Shown: positions 1 through 7,354, numbered from the stretch's first letter. The stretch is 55,739 nucleotides of DNA from JBHJGU01 sp050331475 (GCA_050331475.1 JBHJGU010000058.1:1-55739); one strand, 5' to 3'. Translations and numbers: made by a program. Notes: generated by a model not told the origin, from the letters alone.

Positions 1-94
1 CGTCCGAAGGATCGGGCGCCTAGCGCCGACGACGGCGTTGCAAGCGTTTGAAAACCAGTGAGGTTTCCTGCACGCTTGCGCCTGGTCGACGACG

Positions 95-214
95 CTATTC
101 GCCACGACCCTGACGGTCGGCATTTATGAGTTCATGACCTAAGGTGTGATTGCCACCCTCTTTGAAGGCAAGGCCCGCGCTTTCTAACATCTTGATGATG
201 TCTCTGCGCTTCAT
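95..214 (-). pseudogene. HicA-like toxin stub (39 aa), probably truncated
   Basis: A short reading frame begins MKRRDIIKMLESAGLAF and continues KEGGNHT. This resembles the first strand-helix of HicA/YcfA mRNA interferases, whose family signature is (M)K-R-D-(LI)-I-K-x-L-E-x-x-G plus a G-G-(NS)-H motif carrying the catalytic His. A good ribosome site (GGAGG, 7 nt upstream) precedes the ATG. The frame ends at a TAG after 39 codons, against about 60-80 residues for HicA, and neither other frame downstream clearly restores the C-terminus. No HicB antitoxin is visible. It would lie left of position 95 and may be cut off by the window edge. I read it as a decayed toxin, but the family call rests on a short stretch. 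Confidence 0.4.
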
Positions 215-238
215 GCCCTGCCTCCACAAATTCATAAT

Positions 239-253
239 GCCTAAAAAATAGGC
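239..253. promoter_or_regulatory. Palindrome upstream of the HicA-like stub (possible operator)
   Basis: GCCTA-AAAAA-TAGGC is a perfect 5+5 inverted repeat 25 nt upstream of the stub's ATG. It sits inside a plausible minus-strand promoter (TTGCGT, 17 nt, CATTAT). HicAB loci are usually autorepressed at such palindromes. Seen: the repeat. Inferred: its role. Confidence 0.3.
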
Positions 254-368
254 TTAACGCAACGGATAAGCGGGAAGGACCACCCCCCCGCGCGTGCGGG
301 ATAAACCCTAGGCGGCAAGGGGCTGAATTCGCTGATAGTGTCAAATAGCGGGGCGCGATTAGGCGTCG

Positions 369-1235
369 TCATCGCCGGTGCTGAGCGTTTGACGCATCGT
401 CGAGCCCGTGGCGAACCAACTCTTTTTCAAGGCGGAGCAAGGCTTGGCGCTGACGCCGCCAGCGCAGCCACAGCAGGACCACTTTCGGTCCCTCCACCAA
501 ATAGCGTCGCCAGAGACGGGTCGGCTCGCTCATCAGCCGGTGCAACCATTCCAGCCGGGCGCGCCGCATCCACACCGGCGCCCGGGTCAAGGTTCCGGCG
601 AGGAATTCCAACGACGCCCCCACGCAGAGCCCCACGCCGAAGCAATCCTCCCGCGCCAAGCAGGCGCTGGCGATCATCTCCTGCTGGGGCGAGCCGACGC
701 AGATGAAGGTGAAGCGCGCGGGATTGGCGGCGACGAACGCGGCGCATTCGCCCACCGCGAACGGATTGCGCCGCAAGCCCATCGGCGCATCATACCATCG
801 CAAATTGGTCAGCCCATAGCGGGCTTCCACCGCATTGATCACCGCCTCGGACCCGCCAATGACGTTGACGGGTTCGTCCGGCGCGATGGCGGTTTCAAAC
901 AAATGCTCGGTGAGGTCCGAGCCCGGCGCGACGGGGATCGCCTCGCCGGAGATTTTCGCCATCAGCTCTAGAATGCGGCTGTCGCACACGGTGAGCCACG
1001 CTTGGGCGTAGAGCACCTTTTCCGCACCGCTGGCGCGCGAGAGCCGGACGAGATGGTCGACATTGGGCGTGACGACGAAGCGGAATGGGCTCTCCGCAGT
1101 CTGTTCGGTCACCCGCTTGTAAGCCAAAGCGGTGTCGATCCGGTCAAACGCGCCGTCCAAAAACCAAATATGTCGCGACCCGCCCGACCGCCGTTCGTTC
1201 GGCGCGGACGGTTCATCCACCAATGCGTCCGTCAT
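369..1235 (-). CDS. WecG/TagA/CpsF-family glycosyltransferase (GT26)
   Basis: This 288-aa cytoplasmic or membrane-associated glycosyltransferase transfers an N-acetyl-aminosugar from UDP to a polyprenyl-linked acceptor in exopolysaccharide, teichoic-acid-like or enterobacterial-common-antigen pathways. Family hallmarks are visible: TPNVDH near residue 57, CDSRIL near 85, GSD near 105, VGSPQQE near 178, and the block GASLEFLAGTLTRAP near 207 followed by the basic amphipathic tail typical of TagA proteins. The ATG at 1235 is chosen; a GTG lies one codon upstream. No polysaccharide genes are visible on the right, so any cluster lies to the left of the window. The exact sugar and polymer cannot be deduced. 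Confidence 0.9.
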   Translation of the reverse strand: MTDALVDEPSAPNERRSGGSRHIWFLDGAFDRIDTALAYKRVTEQTAESPFRFVVTPNVDHLVRLSRASGAEKVLYAQAWLTVCDSRILELMAKISGEAIPVAPGSDLTEHLFETAIAPDEPVNVIGGSEAVINAVEARYGLTNLRWYDAPMGLRRNPFAVGECAAFVAANPARFTFICVGSPQQEMIASACLAREDCFGVGLCVGASLEFLAGTLTRAPVWMRRARLEWLHRLMSEPTRLWRRYLVEGPKVVLLWLRWRRQRQALLRLEKELVRHGLDDASNAQHRR

Positions 1236-1410
1236 CACCCACTCTTTTCGGCGCGGTTCTGCGCGCGCGCTTCACTGTCCCGACCCATAGAATAATCGAC
1301 AGAACCTTAACCCAGCATGCACAAGGTTGCGAAGCCGAGGCGAGTTGGAGCACTCGCCAACGCGAAACGGTGTTATGCCATTAGCTGCAAAGCGCTCTTT
1401 GAATGCGGAA

Positions 1411-1439
1411 TTGACAAAAAAGCGCTGCAATCATAAATT
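1411..1439 (+). promoter_or_regulatory. Sigma-70-type promoter for the AT-rich lipoprotein gene
   Basis: A perfect -35 box TTGACA (1411-1416), a 17-nt spacer and a -10-like TAAATT (1434-1439) lie about 47 nt upstream of the ATG. The consensus -35 is striking for this GC-rich genome and fits the foreign look of the gene it precedes. No clear Shine-Dalgarno sequence follows. Confidence 0.5.
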
Positions 1440-1485
1440 GCGATATCGACCATAATAAGGTTTATTAATTTCGACAGTATATAGC

Positions 1486-2616
1486 ATGAGACGTTCGATA
1501 TTATTAACGATTTTCGCCCCTATTTTATTAAGCTGCTCTAGCAGTAACGAATCAGACATTAAAAAAGAATATTTTGTTGACGTTCTTTTGGAAAAGATCG
1601 AAAGTTCTAAAAAGAAAATCATATTCATAAATGAGATTCATAAGACACCGTTCCACCGTTACACGACAGAATGTTTGATTAAAGGTATTTCGGAGACACT
1701 GGGGCCGGTACAATTTTTTGCGGCGGAAACTTTCTTAAAAGAAACGAAAGAATATGACGGAAAAGAAGTTTTTCCGAAAAAGTACGGTTATTATGTTAAT
1801 GAACCTTTTTTTGCTGAATTACTCTATACTAGCTATCATACAGCAGACGCGCTAGTCGCTTATGACATGCTGCCGGGTTACAATAGGCCTCCTGAATTCG
1901 GTTTAGTAGATGTGCATCTCAATAGGCGTGAGGCTGCATCAGCAAAGCATTTGAATAAATTTATGAAAGAATTGCAATCAGGTCATTTTATGATCATTCA
2001 TACAGGGCCAAGTCATAATAATAGGAATAATAATGGAGAAGTTAAATGGGTGGCGACGATATTAGAGAGTTTATTAAATTATAATATATTCACTATTAAA
2101 CAAGATGCCGGAAATTTGATTCGAGTTGATCGACGGGATAAAATCTTTCCAGGTGTTGAGTTGCATTGGAGGTTCGATGTCGGTGATAACGCCTATATTA
2201 AAAGCGCGGCTTTTCGGGCCGATATCGATATCGCTTTGCGCGATCCTGATACCCAGATCAATACGCGCATACGTGAATTAACCTATGATCAAGAGATCGA
2301 CTATCTTGCGCAATGGTGTCCGTATCGCACCATTCAAAGCTTCGACCTGCCGGACGTCGCGCTAGACGAGACGCGGACGTTCTCCGTCTTCCATGCGGAG
2401 CATAAGCGCTTCGGCGTGCCGGTTGCGCGCACGGACATCGAGCCCGGTCAGGCGGATGTTCGGGCGTTGTTAGCGCCCGGCGACTATTACTATGTCCTGC
2501 AAGGCCCGCCCGACGCGGACGGGTATATCCATATCCTGCACCAACAGTCCTTCGCCGTAACCGATGCGGAAGCGCGCCATGAAGCGTCGCTAAGGGCGGA
2601 CGTCTCCGCCGGCTAA
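1486..2616 (+). CDS. Putative lipoprotein, AT-rich, ChaN/EreA-like motif pattern
   Basis: The 376-aa protein starts with a lipoprotein signal (LLTIFAPILLSC, lipobox Cys at residue 17), so it is likely anchored in the outer or inner membrane facing the periplasm. INEIHKTPFH near residue 48, AAETF near 79 and HTGPSHNNRN near 175 recall the E-x-H / E-x-F / H pattern of ChaN-like haem-binding and erythromycin-esterase-like proteins, but the similarity is too weak to assign a function. Base composition is abnormal: nucleotides 1486 to about 2200 are very AT-rich with A/T-ending codons, whereas the last 270-400 nt match the GC-rich host. This suggests horizontal acquisition or fusion to a resident 3' end. 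It converges on pspF, and the two reading frames overlap by 4 nt. Confidence 0.6.
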   Translation: MRRSILLTIFAPILLSCSSSNESDIKKEYFVDVLLEKIESSKKKIIFINEIHKTPFHRYTTECLIKGISETLGPVQFFAAETFLKETKEYDGKEVFPKKYGYYVNEPFFAELLYTSYHTADALVAYDMLPGYNRPPEFGLVDVHLNRREAASAKHLNKFMKELQSGHFMIIHTGPSHNNRNNNGEVKWVATILESLLNYNIFTIKQDAGNLIRVDRRDKIFPGVELHWRFDVGDNAYIKSAAFRADIDIALRDPDTQINTRIRELTYDQEIDYLAQWCPYRTIQSFDLPDVALDETRTFSVFHAEHKRFGVPVARTDIEPGQADVRALLAPGDYYYVLQGPPDADGYIHILHQQSFAVTDAEARHEASLRADVSAG

Positions 2617-3659
2617 GCTCGCCCGGCATAGGCGCGCGCGTCGACGCCGTGCTTTTTCAGAAGGCCGCGGAATTGATGATAACTCAGGCCCAGCCGATCC
2701 GCGGCGCGGCCCTGATGCCCGGTTTCTTGGGAGAGCGCGGCCTCGACCAATTGACGCTCGAAGTCGGCCACTTGCTCCGCAAACGCCATTTCATCGAGGG
2801 GGCGGGGCGCAAGAGGCGCGGCGGCGGTGGGCTCGGCCGTTGGGGACAAGGGGGGCTTTGCGGGGCGGAACGCGCTTTCAAACGGATCCAGCGTCAGCGC
2901 GTCGATGGGTTTGCCGCGGCGGTCCGGATCGGCGAGCGCGCGATAAACCGCGCGTTCGACGGTGTTTTTCAACTCCCGAACATTGCCGGGCCAGTCATGG
3001 CGTTGCAGCTCCGCCAGAACCGGCGCTGAAAAGCCTTGGAAGTCCATCTCGCCGAGCTCATTGGCCATGTTGCGTCCGAAGTCATAGGCCAGCCGAGCGA
3101 TATCCTCTTTCCGATGGCGGAGCGGCGGCAGAGTGATGACGTCGAACGCCAGCCGATCGAGCAGGTCGGCCCGGAACGCCCCGCGCGCCGCTTTTGCCGG
3201 CAAGTCCTCGTTTGTCGCGCCGACAACGCGAACGTCGACGCTCAAGGTGCGTTCCCCGCCGACTCGCTCGAATTGGCCGTATTCGATGACGCGGAGCAGC
3301 TTTTCCTGAACGCGAAGGCTGGTGTTGGCGATCTCATCGAGAAACAGCGTGCCGCCGTCGGCGCGTTCAAACCGGCCTTCATGACGCTTTTGCGCGCCCG
3401 TAAACGCGCCGGCCTCATGGCCGAAGAGTTCCGACTCCAACAAATCTTCGGAAAGCGCGGCGCAGTTCACGCTCAGATACGTCTTGTCCCACCGCTGGGA
3501 GAGGAAATGGATGCGGGCGGCGAATAACTCCTTGCCGGTGCCCCGCTCGCCAATCACCAGCAAAGGGCGCTCTAAGGGCGCCGCCGCAGAGACGTGCTCC
3601 AGCGCGGCCAGGAACGCGGGCGCGGAGCCGACGAGTTTGGGCAGTTCATCCGGCGTCAT
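2613..3659 (-). CDS. pspF: PspF, sigma-54 activator of the psp operon
   Basis: This 348-aa bacterial enhancer-binding protein lacks a regulatory N-domain, as PspF does. Visible motifs are Walker A GERGTGKE (37-44), the sigma-54 contact loop GAFTGA (84-89), Walker B GGTLFLDE (102-109), the R-finger region FRADLLDRLAFDV, and a C-terminal Fis-type helix-turn-helix (GLSYHQFRGLLKKHGV). Much of the AAA+ core matches E. coli PspF nearly word for word. The start at 3659 (MTPDEL) is chosen by alignment with PspF; upstream TTG/GTG options would add 11-12 residues. Known role: hexamers activate the psp promoter and are held inactive by PspA. The gene is divergent from the psp operon, and the AT-rich spacer between them contains the sigma-54 promoter. 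Confidence 0.95.
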   Translation of the reverse strand: MTPDELPKLVGSAPAFLAALEHVSAAAPLERPLLVIGERGTGKELFAARIHFLSQRWDKTYLSVNCAALSEDLLESELFGHEAGAFTGAQKRHEGRFERADGGTLFLDEIANTSLRVQEKLLRVIEYGQFERVGGERTLSVDVRVVGATNEDLPAKAARGAFRADLLDRLAFDVITLPPLRHRKEDIARLAYDFGRNMANELGEMDFQGFSAPVLAELQRHDWPGNVRELKNTVERAVYRALADPDRRGKPIDALTLDPFESAFRPAKPPLSPTAEPTAAAPLAPRPLDEMAFAEQVADFERQLVEAALSQETGHQGRAADRLGLSYHQFRGLLKKHGVDARAYAGRA

Positions 3660-3774
3660 GGTCGGACGGTAACCCAGTTTAGCTTTTCCCACCAAAAATT
3701 TTTTGATTTATACTAAAAAAATTGACGAAAAGAGCGAATCTAAAATGCGAAAAATAAAACTTAAATCGCTAAAA

Positions 3775-3793
3775 ATCATTGTTTAACAATGAT
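3775..3793. promoter_or_regulatory. Perfect 19-bp palindrome in the psp control region (candidate PspF/IHF site)
   Basis: ATCATTGTT-t-AACAATGAT is a perfect 9+1+9 inverted repeat, ending 21 nt upstream of the sigma-54 promoter. The surrounding 3690-3800 stretch is highly AT-rich, as expected where DNA must bend between an enhancer and a sigma-54 promoter. It could bind PspF, IHF or another regulator. Which one is not decidable from sequence. Confidence 0.5.
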
Positions 3794-3814
3794 CTTTTCA
3801 TGTAAGTGCGTTTC

Positions 3815-3830
3815 TGGCATGGTCCCTGCA
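3815..3830 (+). promoter_or_regulatory. Sigma-54 (RpoN) -24/-12 promoter of the psp operon
   Basis: TGGCATGGTCCCTGCA matches the RpoN consensus TGGCAC-N5-TTGC, with the invariant GG (3816-3817) and GC (3828-3829) separated by exactly 10 nt. It lies 57 nt upstream of the first psp ORF and opposite pspF, so it is the expected PspF-dependent promoter. Confidence 0.85.
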
Positions 3831-3886
3831 TAGTAGGAACCGTTCCGGCCGTCGCCGGACGCGACACTGAAGGAGCGACAAGACCT

Positions 3887-4057
3887 ATGGCTGCCTATGA
3901 CCCCTATGACGATGTGGCTGGCCCGCGCAGCACCTCAACCACGGAACGCGAGCTGCGCAGCCGCGCCCGCCAAGCCTGGCGGTATCTGAGCACCCGGCGC
4001 GCCGAATGCTGGGGCTTTTTCATCGCCGGCGTCGTGTTCGCCCTGATCTTTGGATAA
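3887..4057 (+). CDS. Small membrane peptide, first gene of the psp operon
   Basis: This 56-aa protein has a polar N-terminus rich in Asp/Tyr (MAAYDPYDDVAG), a basic middle (RELRSRARQAWRYLSTRRAE) and a single C-terminal hydrophobic segment (GFFIAGVVFALIFG), suggesting a tail-anchored inner-membrane peptide. GAAGGAG lies 12 nt upstream of the chosen ATG. It sits between the sigma-54 promoter and pspA, so it should be the first cistron induced by PspF. I do not recognise a family. By context it may help sense or signal membrane stress next to PspA, in the way PspB/PspC do. Confidence 0.7.
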   Translation: MAAYDPYDDVAGPRSTSTTERELRSRARQAWRYLSTRRAECWGFFIAGVVFALIFG

Positions 4058-4143
4058 CGCCCGTCCGCAATCGGTCGGTCAGATAAACACAAGAAACGGC
4101 CGGTCGTTATCTGTATGTGTAACCCTTAACGAAGGAAAAAACG

Positions 4144-4821
4144 ATGGGTATCTTTTCTCGCCTCGGCGATATCATTAACTCCAACCTGAACTCCATGCTG
4201 GAGTCGGCGGAAAATCCTGAAAAGCTCGCGCGTCTGGCCATCCAAGAGATGGAGGACACGCTGATTGAGGTCCGGTCCGCCGCCGCGCGCGCAATCGCGG
4301 ATAAGAAAGAACTCAGCCGCAAGCTCGACAGCCATCGTGACGCGGCGACCGAGTGGGAGACCAAGGCCGAACTCGCCATCCAAAAAGGACGTGAGGATCT
4401 GGCCCGCGGCGCGCTGACTGCGAAGCAGAAAGCGGCGGCGGCGGCGGATACGGTGGAGCGTCAGCTTGGCGTCGTCGAAGACGCCATCGACAAGGCGGAA
4501 GCCGATATGGCCAAGCTGCAAGGCAAACTCGACGAAGCCAAAGCCAAGCACAAGGCGCTGATGATGCGTCGGGACACCGCTGAGCGTCGGCTGAAGACCC
4601 GTGAAAAGCTTGCCGATAGCAAAGTCGACGACGCTTTGACCCGTTATGCGGTGGTTGAGCGCAAAGTTGATGAGATTGAGGCCCAAGTGGAGGCCTATGA
4701 CCTCAATAACGGCAAAAGCCTCACCCAGCAGTTTGAAGACCTTGCCGCGCAAGAAGCGGTGGAGAAAGAGCTCGCTGAGCTAAAAGCGCGGACGCAAACG
4801 GGCGCTAATCCGAGCGCGTAA
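4144..4821 (+). CDS. pspA: PspA, phage shock protein A
   Basis: This 225-aa PspA/IM30 (ESCRT-III-like) protein begins with the amphipathic helix MGIFSRLGDIINSNLNSML used for membrane binding, continues ENPEKLARLAIQEMED, and then forms a long charged coiled coil rich in A, K, E and D to about residue 190. Length and pattern match E. coli PspA (222 aa). It is a peripheral inner-membrane protein that stabilises damaged membrane and, when unstressed, inhibits PspF. AAGGAAA precedes the ATG. It follows the 56-aa peptide by 86 nt and precedes pspB by 60 nt in the same sigma-54 operon. Confidence 0.97.
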   Translation: MGIFSRLGDIINSNLNSMLESAENPEKLARLAIQEMEDTLIEVRSAAARAIADKKELSRKLDSHRDAATEWETKAELAIQKGREDLARGALTAKQKAAAAADTVERQLGVVEDAIDKAEADMAKLQGKLDEAKAKHKALMMRRDTAERRLKTREKLADSKVDDALTRYAVVERKVDEIEAQVEAYDLNNGKSLTQQFEDLAAQEAVEKELAELKARTQTGANPSA

Positions 4822-4881
4822 GGTTAAACTGATCCGATCCTGGGCCGCCGCTACGGCCCGGGCGGATCGAGAAGGGACGAC

Positions 4882-5127
4882 ATGGAACTCACCCCAATTA
4901 TCGTCGTGGCGCTTTTATTCGGCGTATTTCCCGCTGTGGTGCTGCACTACATCGCCAAGATGCGCACCTCGAAGTCCTTGAGTGTCGACGATGAACACAT
5001 GCTCGAAGACTTGTGGAAGGCCGCTAAACGCATGGAGCGCCGTATCGAGTCCTTAGAAGCGATTTTAGACGCCGAAGCGCCGCAATGGCGCGGCCGTGAA
5101 GAGGACCGCAACTATGAACGGAATTGA
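4882..5127 (+). CDS. pspB: PspB, phage shock protein B (copy 1)
   Basis: This 81-aa protein has an N-terminal transmembrane helix (IIVVALLFGVFPAVVLHYI) followed by a cytoplasmic coiled coil containing the family core DDEHMLEDLWKAAKRMERRI and ending ILDAEAPQWR. In the family, PspB works with PspC in the inner membrane to relieve PspA inhibition of PspF. GAGAAGGGA lies before the ATG. Its 3' end overlaps the second PspB-like gene by 14 nt, which implies translational coupling. Confidence 0.95.
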   Translation: MELTPIIVVALLFGVFPAVVLHYIAKMRTSKSLSVDDEHMLEDLWKAAKRMERRIESLEAILDAEAPQWRGREEDRNYERN

Positions 5128-5398
5128 ATTTGCATCGCTTATTGTCGCTTTGCTCGGTGCGATCGTGGTCTTATTTCTGATCTTTGTCGCCCCGTTGTGG
5201 ATAATCTTCCACTATCTGAGCAAAAATAAGGCCGCCAACAGCTTGAACGCCGGGCAAGAGCGCATGCTGGAGGATCTCTGGCGCGTCGCCCGGCGGATGG
5301 AAGGTCGCGTGGAAACGCTTGAAGCGTTGCTGGATGTCAAGGATCCGCAATGGCGCGCAACGCCTCACGGATCCGTACCCCAACGGGAGACGCACTAA
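5114..5398 (+). CDS. PspB-like protein (tandem copy 2)
   Basis: This 94-aa protein has a transmembrane helix (IVALLGAIVVLFLIFVAPLWIIF) and a coiled-coil core, QERMLEDLWRVARRMEGRVE then LLDVKDPQWR, clearly paralogous to the preceding pspB (shared MLEDLW, RRME, LLD/ILD and PQWR). MNGIEF is chosen as the start because GAGGA lies just upstream and the gene overlaps pspB by 14 nt. It overlaps pspC at TAATG. Tandem pspB copies are unusual. They could form heteromers or have split roles with PspC. Confidence 0.9.
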   Translation: MNGIEFASLIVALLGAIVVLFLIFVAPLWIIFHYLSKNKAANSLNAGQERMLEDLWRVARRMEGRVETLEALLDVKDPQWRATPHGSVPQRETH

Positions 5399-5802
5399 TG
5401 ACCGATGAATTCAACACCTCACCTAAAAACCATAGACTTTACAGGAATAAACGTAATGGCGTCATTGCCGGTGTGTGCGCGGGGCTGGCGGATTATCTGA
5501 ACGTCGATGTCGCGGTTGTGCGGATTATTGGCGTCGTCCTTTTGGTCTTCTTCACCCCTGCGACGCTGCTCGCCTATATCGTCTCGGTGTTCGTTGTGCC
5601 CCAACGCCCGCATGGCGAGCGCACGCTCTCTAAAGAAGAAGATGAGTTTTGGCGCGGCGTGACGCGGCGTCCCGAAATCACGTTTTCCAACCTGAAATAC
5701 CGCTTTCGCGACTTGGAAGATCGCCTGGGCTCCATGGAGACCGTGGTGACCTCCGAAGAATGGCGCTTGCGCCGGCAGTTTCGCGACTTGGAACGTCAAT
5801 AA
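5398..5802 (+). CDS. pspC: PspC, phage shock protein C
   Basis: This 134-aa protein contains the PspC domain: a basic segment (RLYRNKRNGVIAGVCAGLADYLNVDV), a hydrophobic segment (VRIIGVVLLVFFTPATLLAYIVSVFVVP) and a charged C-terminal tail with FRDLEDRLGSME and FRDLERQ, probably a leucine-zipper-like helix. In the family, PspC is an inner-membrane sensor that binds PspA upon envelope stress. The ATG overlaps the preceding TAA (TAATG), so translation is coupled. Confidence 0.95.
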   Translation: MTDEFNTSPKNHRLYRNKRNGVIAGVCAGLADYLNVDVAVVRIIGVVLLVFFTPATLLAYIVSVFVVPQRPHGERTLSKEEDEFWRGVTRRPEITFSNLKYRFRDLEDRLGSMETVVTSEEWRLRRQFRDLERQ

Positions 5803-5853
5803 CGCGGTGAAGGGCGTTGATCCCGCCCGGGCCGCACAACAGGGGAGGCCACC

Positions 5854-6126
5854 ATGGCCCGCACATTGATCATCGCGTCTTTGACTGTCCTGAGCCTAAG
5901 CGCGGTCACCCTCGTCACCGCCGGTTGGGCGCCCGCCGCGCAAGCCGCCGGGCCGTTGAGCGCCGCTGCGATTGGCGTGGCTGCCCCTCAGGGGGTGATG
6001 CGGCTTTGCTTAGGCCCTGCGCGGCTCGAAATTGGCGGCGCGCAATTCCCGGTTCAGGTCCGCTTCGGCGGTCCGGGCTGCGCGAAAGGTGCGCGCGAGC
6101 CGGTCGTGGGTTTCGCTTTGATTTAA
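5854..6126 (+). CDS. Small exported protein downstream of pspC
   Basis: This 90-aa protein has a cleavable signal peptide (about residues 1-31, ending AAQAA). The mature part of about 59 residues contains two cysteines (RLCLG and GPGCAKG) that could form one disulfide in the periplasm. A strong ribosome site (GGGGAGG) lies 6 nt from the ATG. It starts 51 nt after pspC with no intervening terminator, so it may be a further psp-operon member. No family recognised. Confidence 0.65.
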   Translation: MARTLIIASLTVLSLSAVTLVTAGWAPAAQAAGPLSAAAIGVAAPQGVMRLCLGPARLEIGGAQFPVQVRFGGPGCAKGAREPVVGFALI

Positions 6127-6151
6127 CGCCCATCGAAGGGGAGGATGTCAG

Positions 6152-6424
6152 ATGATCGCTCGTGCCCATCTTAAGTTAGGGCTTGTGTCTTGCTTCGGCC
6201 TCGTGATCGGGTTTGTAAGCGGCGCTCGCGCCCTGGAGCCCTTAGCCACACCCTCCCCCGAAAGCGCTTTACACGAACGATCCGAGGGTGCGGTCGGTTG
6301 TGAGAGCATCGGCCGAGCGGCTATCAAGCCGGCGGTCCGCTCGGCCGCTCATAGGCCGTTAGCGACACCCGTCTCACCTCAGAGAGAAGCGCCCTTTGTT
6401 GTGGTTCCGCGCCTGCCGCGCTAA
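6152..6424 (+). CDS. Small exported protein at the end of the psp operon
   Basis: This 90-aa protein has a signal peptide (LGLVSCFGLVIGFVSGARA) and a low-complexity mature part rich in A, P, R and S with one cysteine (AVGCESIG). A very good Shine-Dalgarno (AAGGGGAGG) lies upstream, 25 nt after the previous gene. It overlaps the end of the convergent SDR gene by 4 nt. No family recognised. Context suggests stress-induced expression with the psp genes, but this is inference. The composition is plausible coding yet not diagnostic. Confidence 0.5.
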   Translation: MIARAHLKLGLVSCFGLVIGFVSGARALEPLATPSPESALHERSEGAVGCESIGRAAIKPAVRSAAHRPLATPVSPQREAPFVVVPRLPR

Positions 6425-7227
6425 CTGTCCACCACCATATTCAACGCCAAACGGCCGCCGTCGACGTAAATGATTTCTCCCGTGATGTAGCTGGCGTCCG
6501 GGGAGGCCAGGAACGCGGCGACGCCGGCCACCTCGTCCGGATCGCCGATCCGCCCTAACGGTGTGCGAGACAATAATTTCTTGACGACTTTCGGGTCCGA
6601 GGCGACCGCTTTGAGCACATCGGTGTTGATGCTGCCCGGCCCGATCCCGTTCACCCGCACGCCATACTTCGCCAAGCTGAGCGCCATGGCGCGGGTGAGC
6701 TGTTGCATACCGCCTTTGGAAACGTTGTAGGCAAGTTGTTGGGGCATGGCCGTGACCGCATTGATCGAGGACATGTTGATGATTCCATAGCGCTTACGGC
6801 AGTCCTCGGCCCGATCGCCGTCCGTTTCAATCTGGGTGACGATTTGTTTGGCCACGGCTTGAGCGCACAAAAACGCGCCCTTGATGTTTACGCGCTGGAC
6901 CCGGTCGAAATCGTCTTCGCTGAGGGCGAGAATATCCCCCGGCGCGATAATGCCCGCATTGTTGATCAGCACGTCGACCCGGCCAAAGGCGGCCAAGGTC
7001 TCGGCGACCAGATTATGCACCGCCAACCGGTCGCCGACATCGCAGGCGATGAAGAGCGCGCGGTCGCTTTTCGCGCTCAGCGCGTCGGTGGCGCGTTCGC
7101 CGGCTTCGGCGTCGATATCCGCGAGCACAACGCGCGCCCCGTCTTGGTAAAACCGCCGGGCGCAGGCGAGCCCGATGCCCCGCGCCGCTCCGGTGACGAT
7201 CACTACGCGATCTTGCGCCATCGACAT
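6421..7227 (-). CDS. Short-chain dehydrogenase/reductase (SDR)
   Basis: This NAD(P)-dependent classical SDR of about 268 residues has the cofactor motif TGAARGIG near the N-terminus, ADIDAE at the end of beta-2 (an acidic residue favouring NAD), NNAG near residue 90, the catalytic Ser in NMSSINA and the Y-x-x-x-K pair in YNVSK, plus the C-terminal signature GEIIYVDGGR. Such proteins oxidise or reduce alcohols and ketones. The substrate cannot be inferred. MSMAQD (7227) is taken as the start; ATGs at 7236 and 7221 are alternatives. It stands alone on the minus strand, converging with the psp operon. Confidence 0.9.
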   Translation of the reverse strand: MSMAQDRVVIVTGAARGIGLACARRFYQDGARVVLADIDAEAGERATDALSAKSDRALFIACDVGDRLAVHNLVAETLAAFGRVDVLINNAGIIAPGDILALSEDDFDRVQRVNIKGAFLCAQAVAKQIVTQIETDGDRAEDCRKRYGIINMSSINAVTAMPQQLAYNVSKGGMQQLTRAMALSLAKYGVRVNGIGPGSINTDVLKAVASDPKVVKKLLSRTPLGRIGDPDEVAGVAAFLASPDASYITGEIIYVDGGRLALNMVVDS

Positions 7228-7319
7228 ATCCCCCATTGATCGGTCGCGCGAGTGAGTGACGCTAATCCAATGCGGGGCGACCGAATGGGGGAGACCGCGT
7301 TAAGCCGGGTATGAAGCGT

Positions 7320-7348
7320 TAAATAAAAACGGCGGCCCGAAGGCCGCC
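7320..7348 (-). terminator. Rho-independent terminator of the minus-strand DUF465 gene
   Basis: GGCGGCC-CGAA-GGCCGCC (7331-7348) forms a 7-bp GC hairpin with a 4-nt loop. On the minus strand it is followed by GTTTTTATTT. It sits 7 nt past the DUF465 stop codon. Confidence 0.9.
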
Positions 7349-7354
7349 TTCCGG

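Noticed and set aside
132..344. 70-codon minus-strand frame near the left edge
   Set aside because: It overlaps the HicA-like stub in another frame and starts at TTG without a ribosome site.
2613..2616. Possible fusion between the AT-rich lipoprotein gene and pspF
   Set aside because: They are convergent genes sharing only 4 nt at their stop codons.
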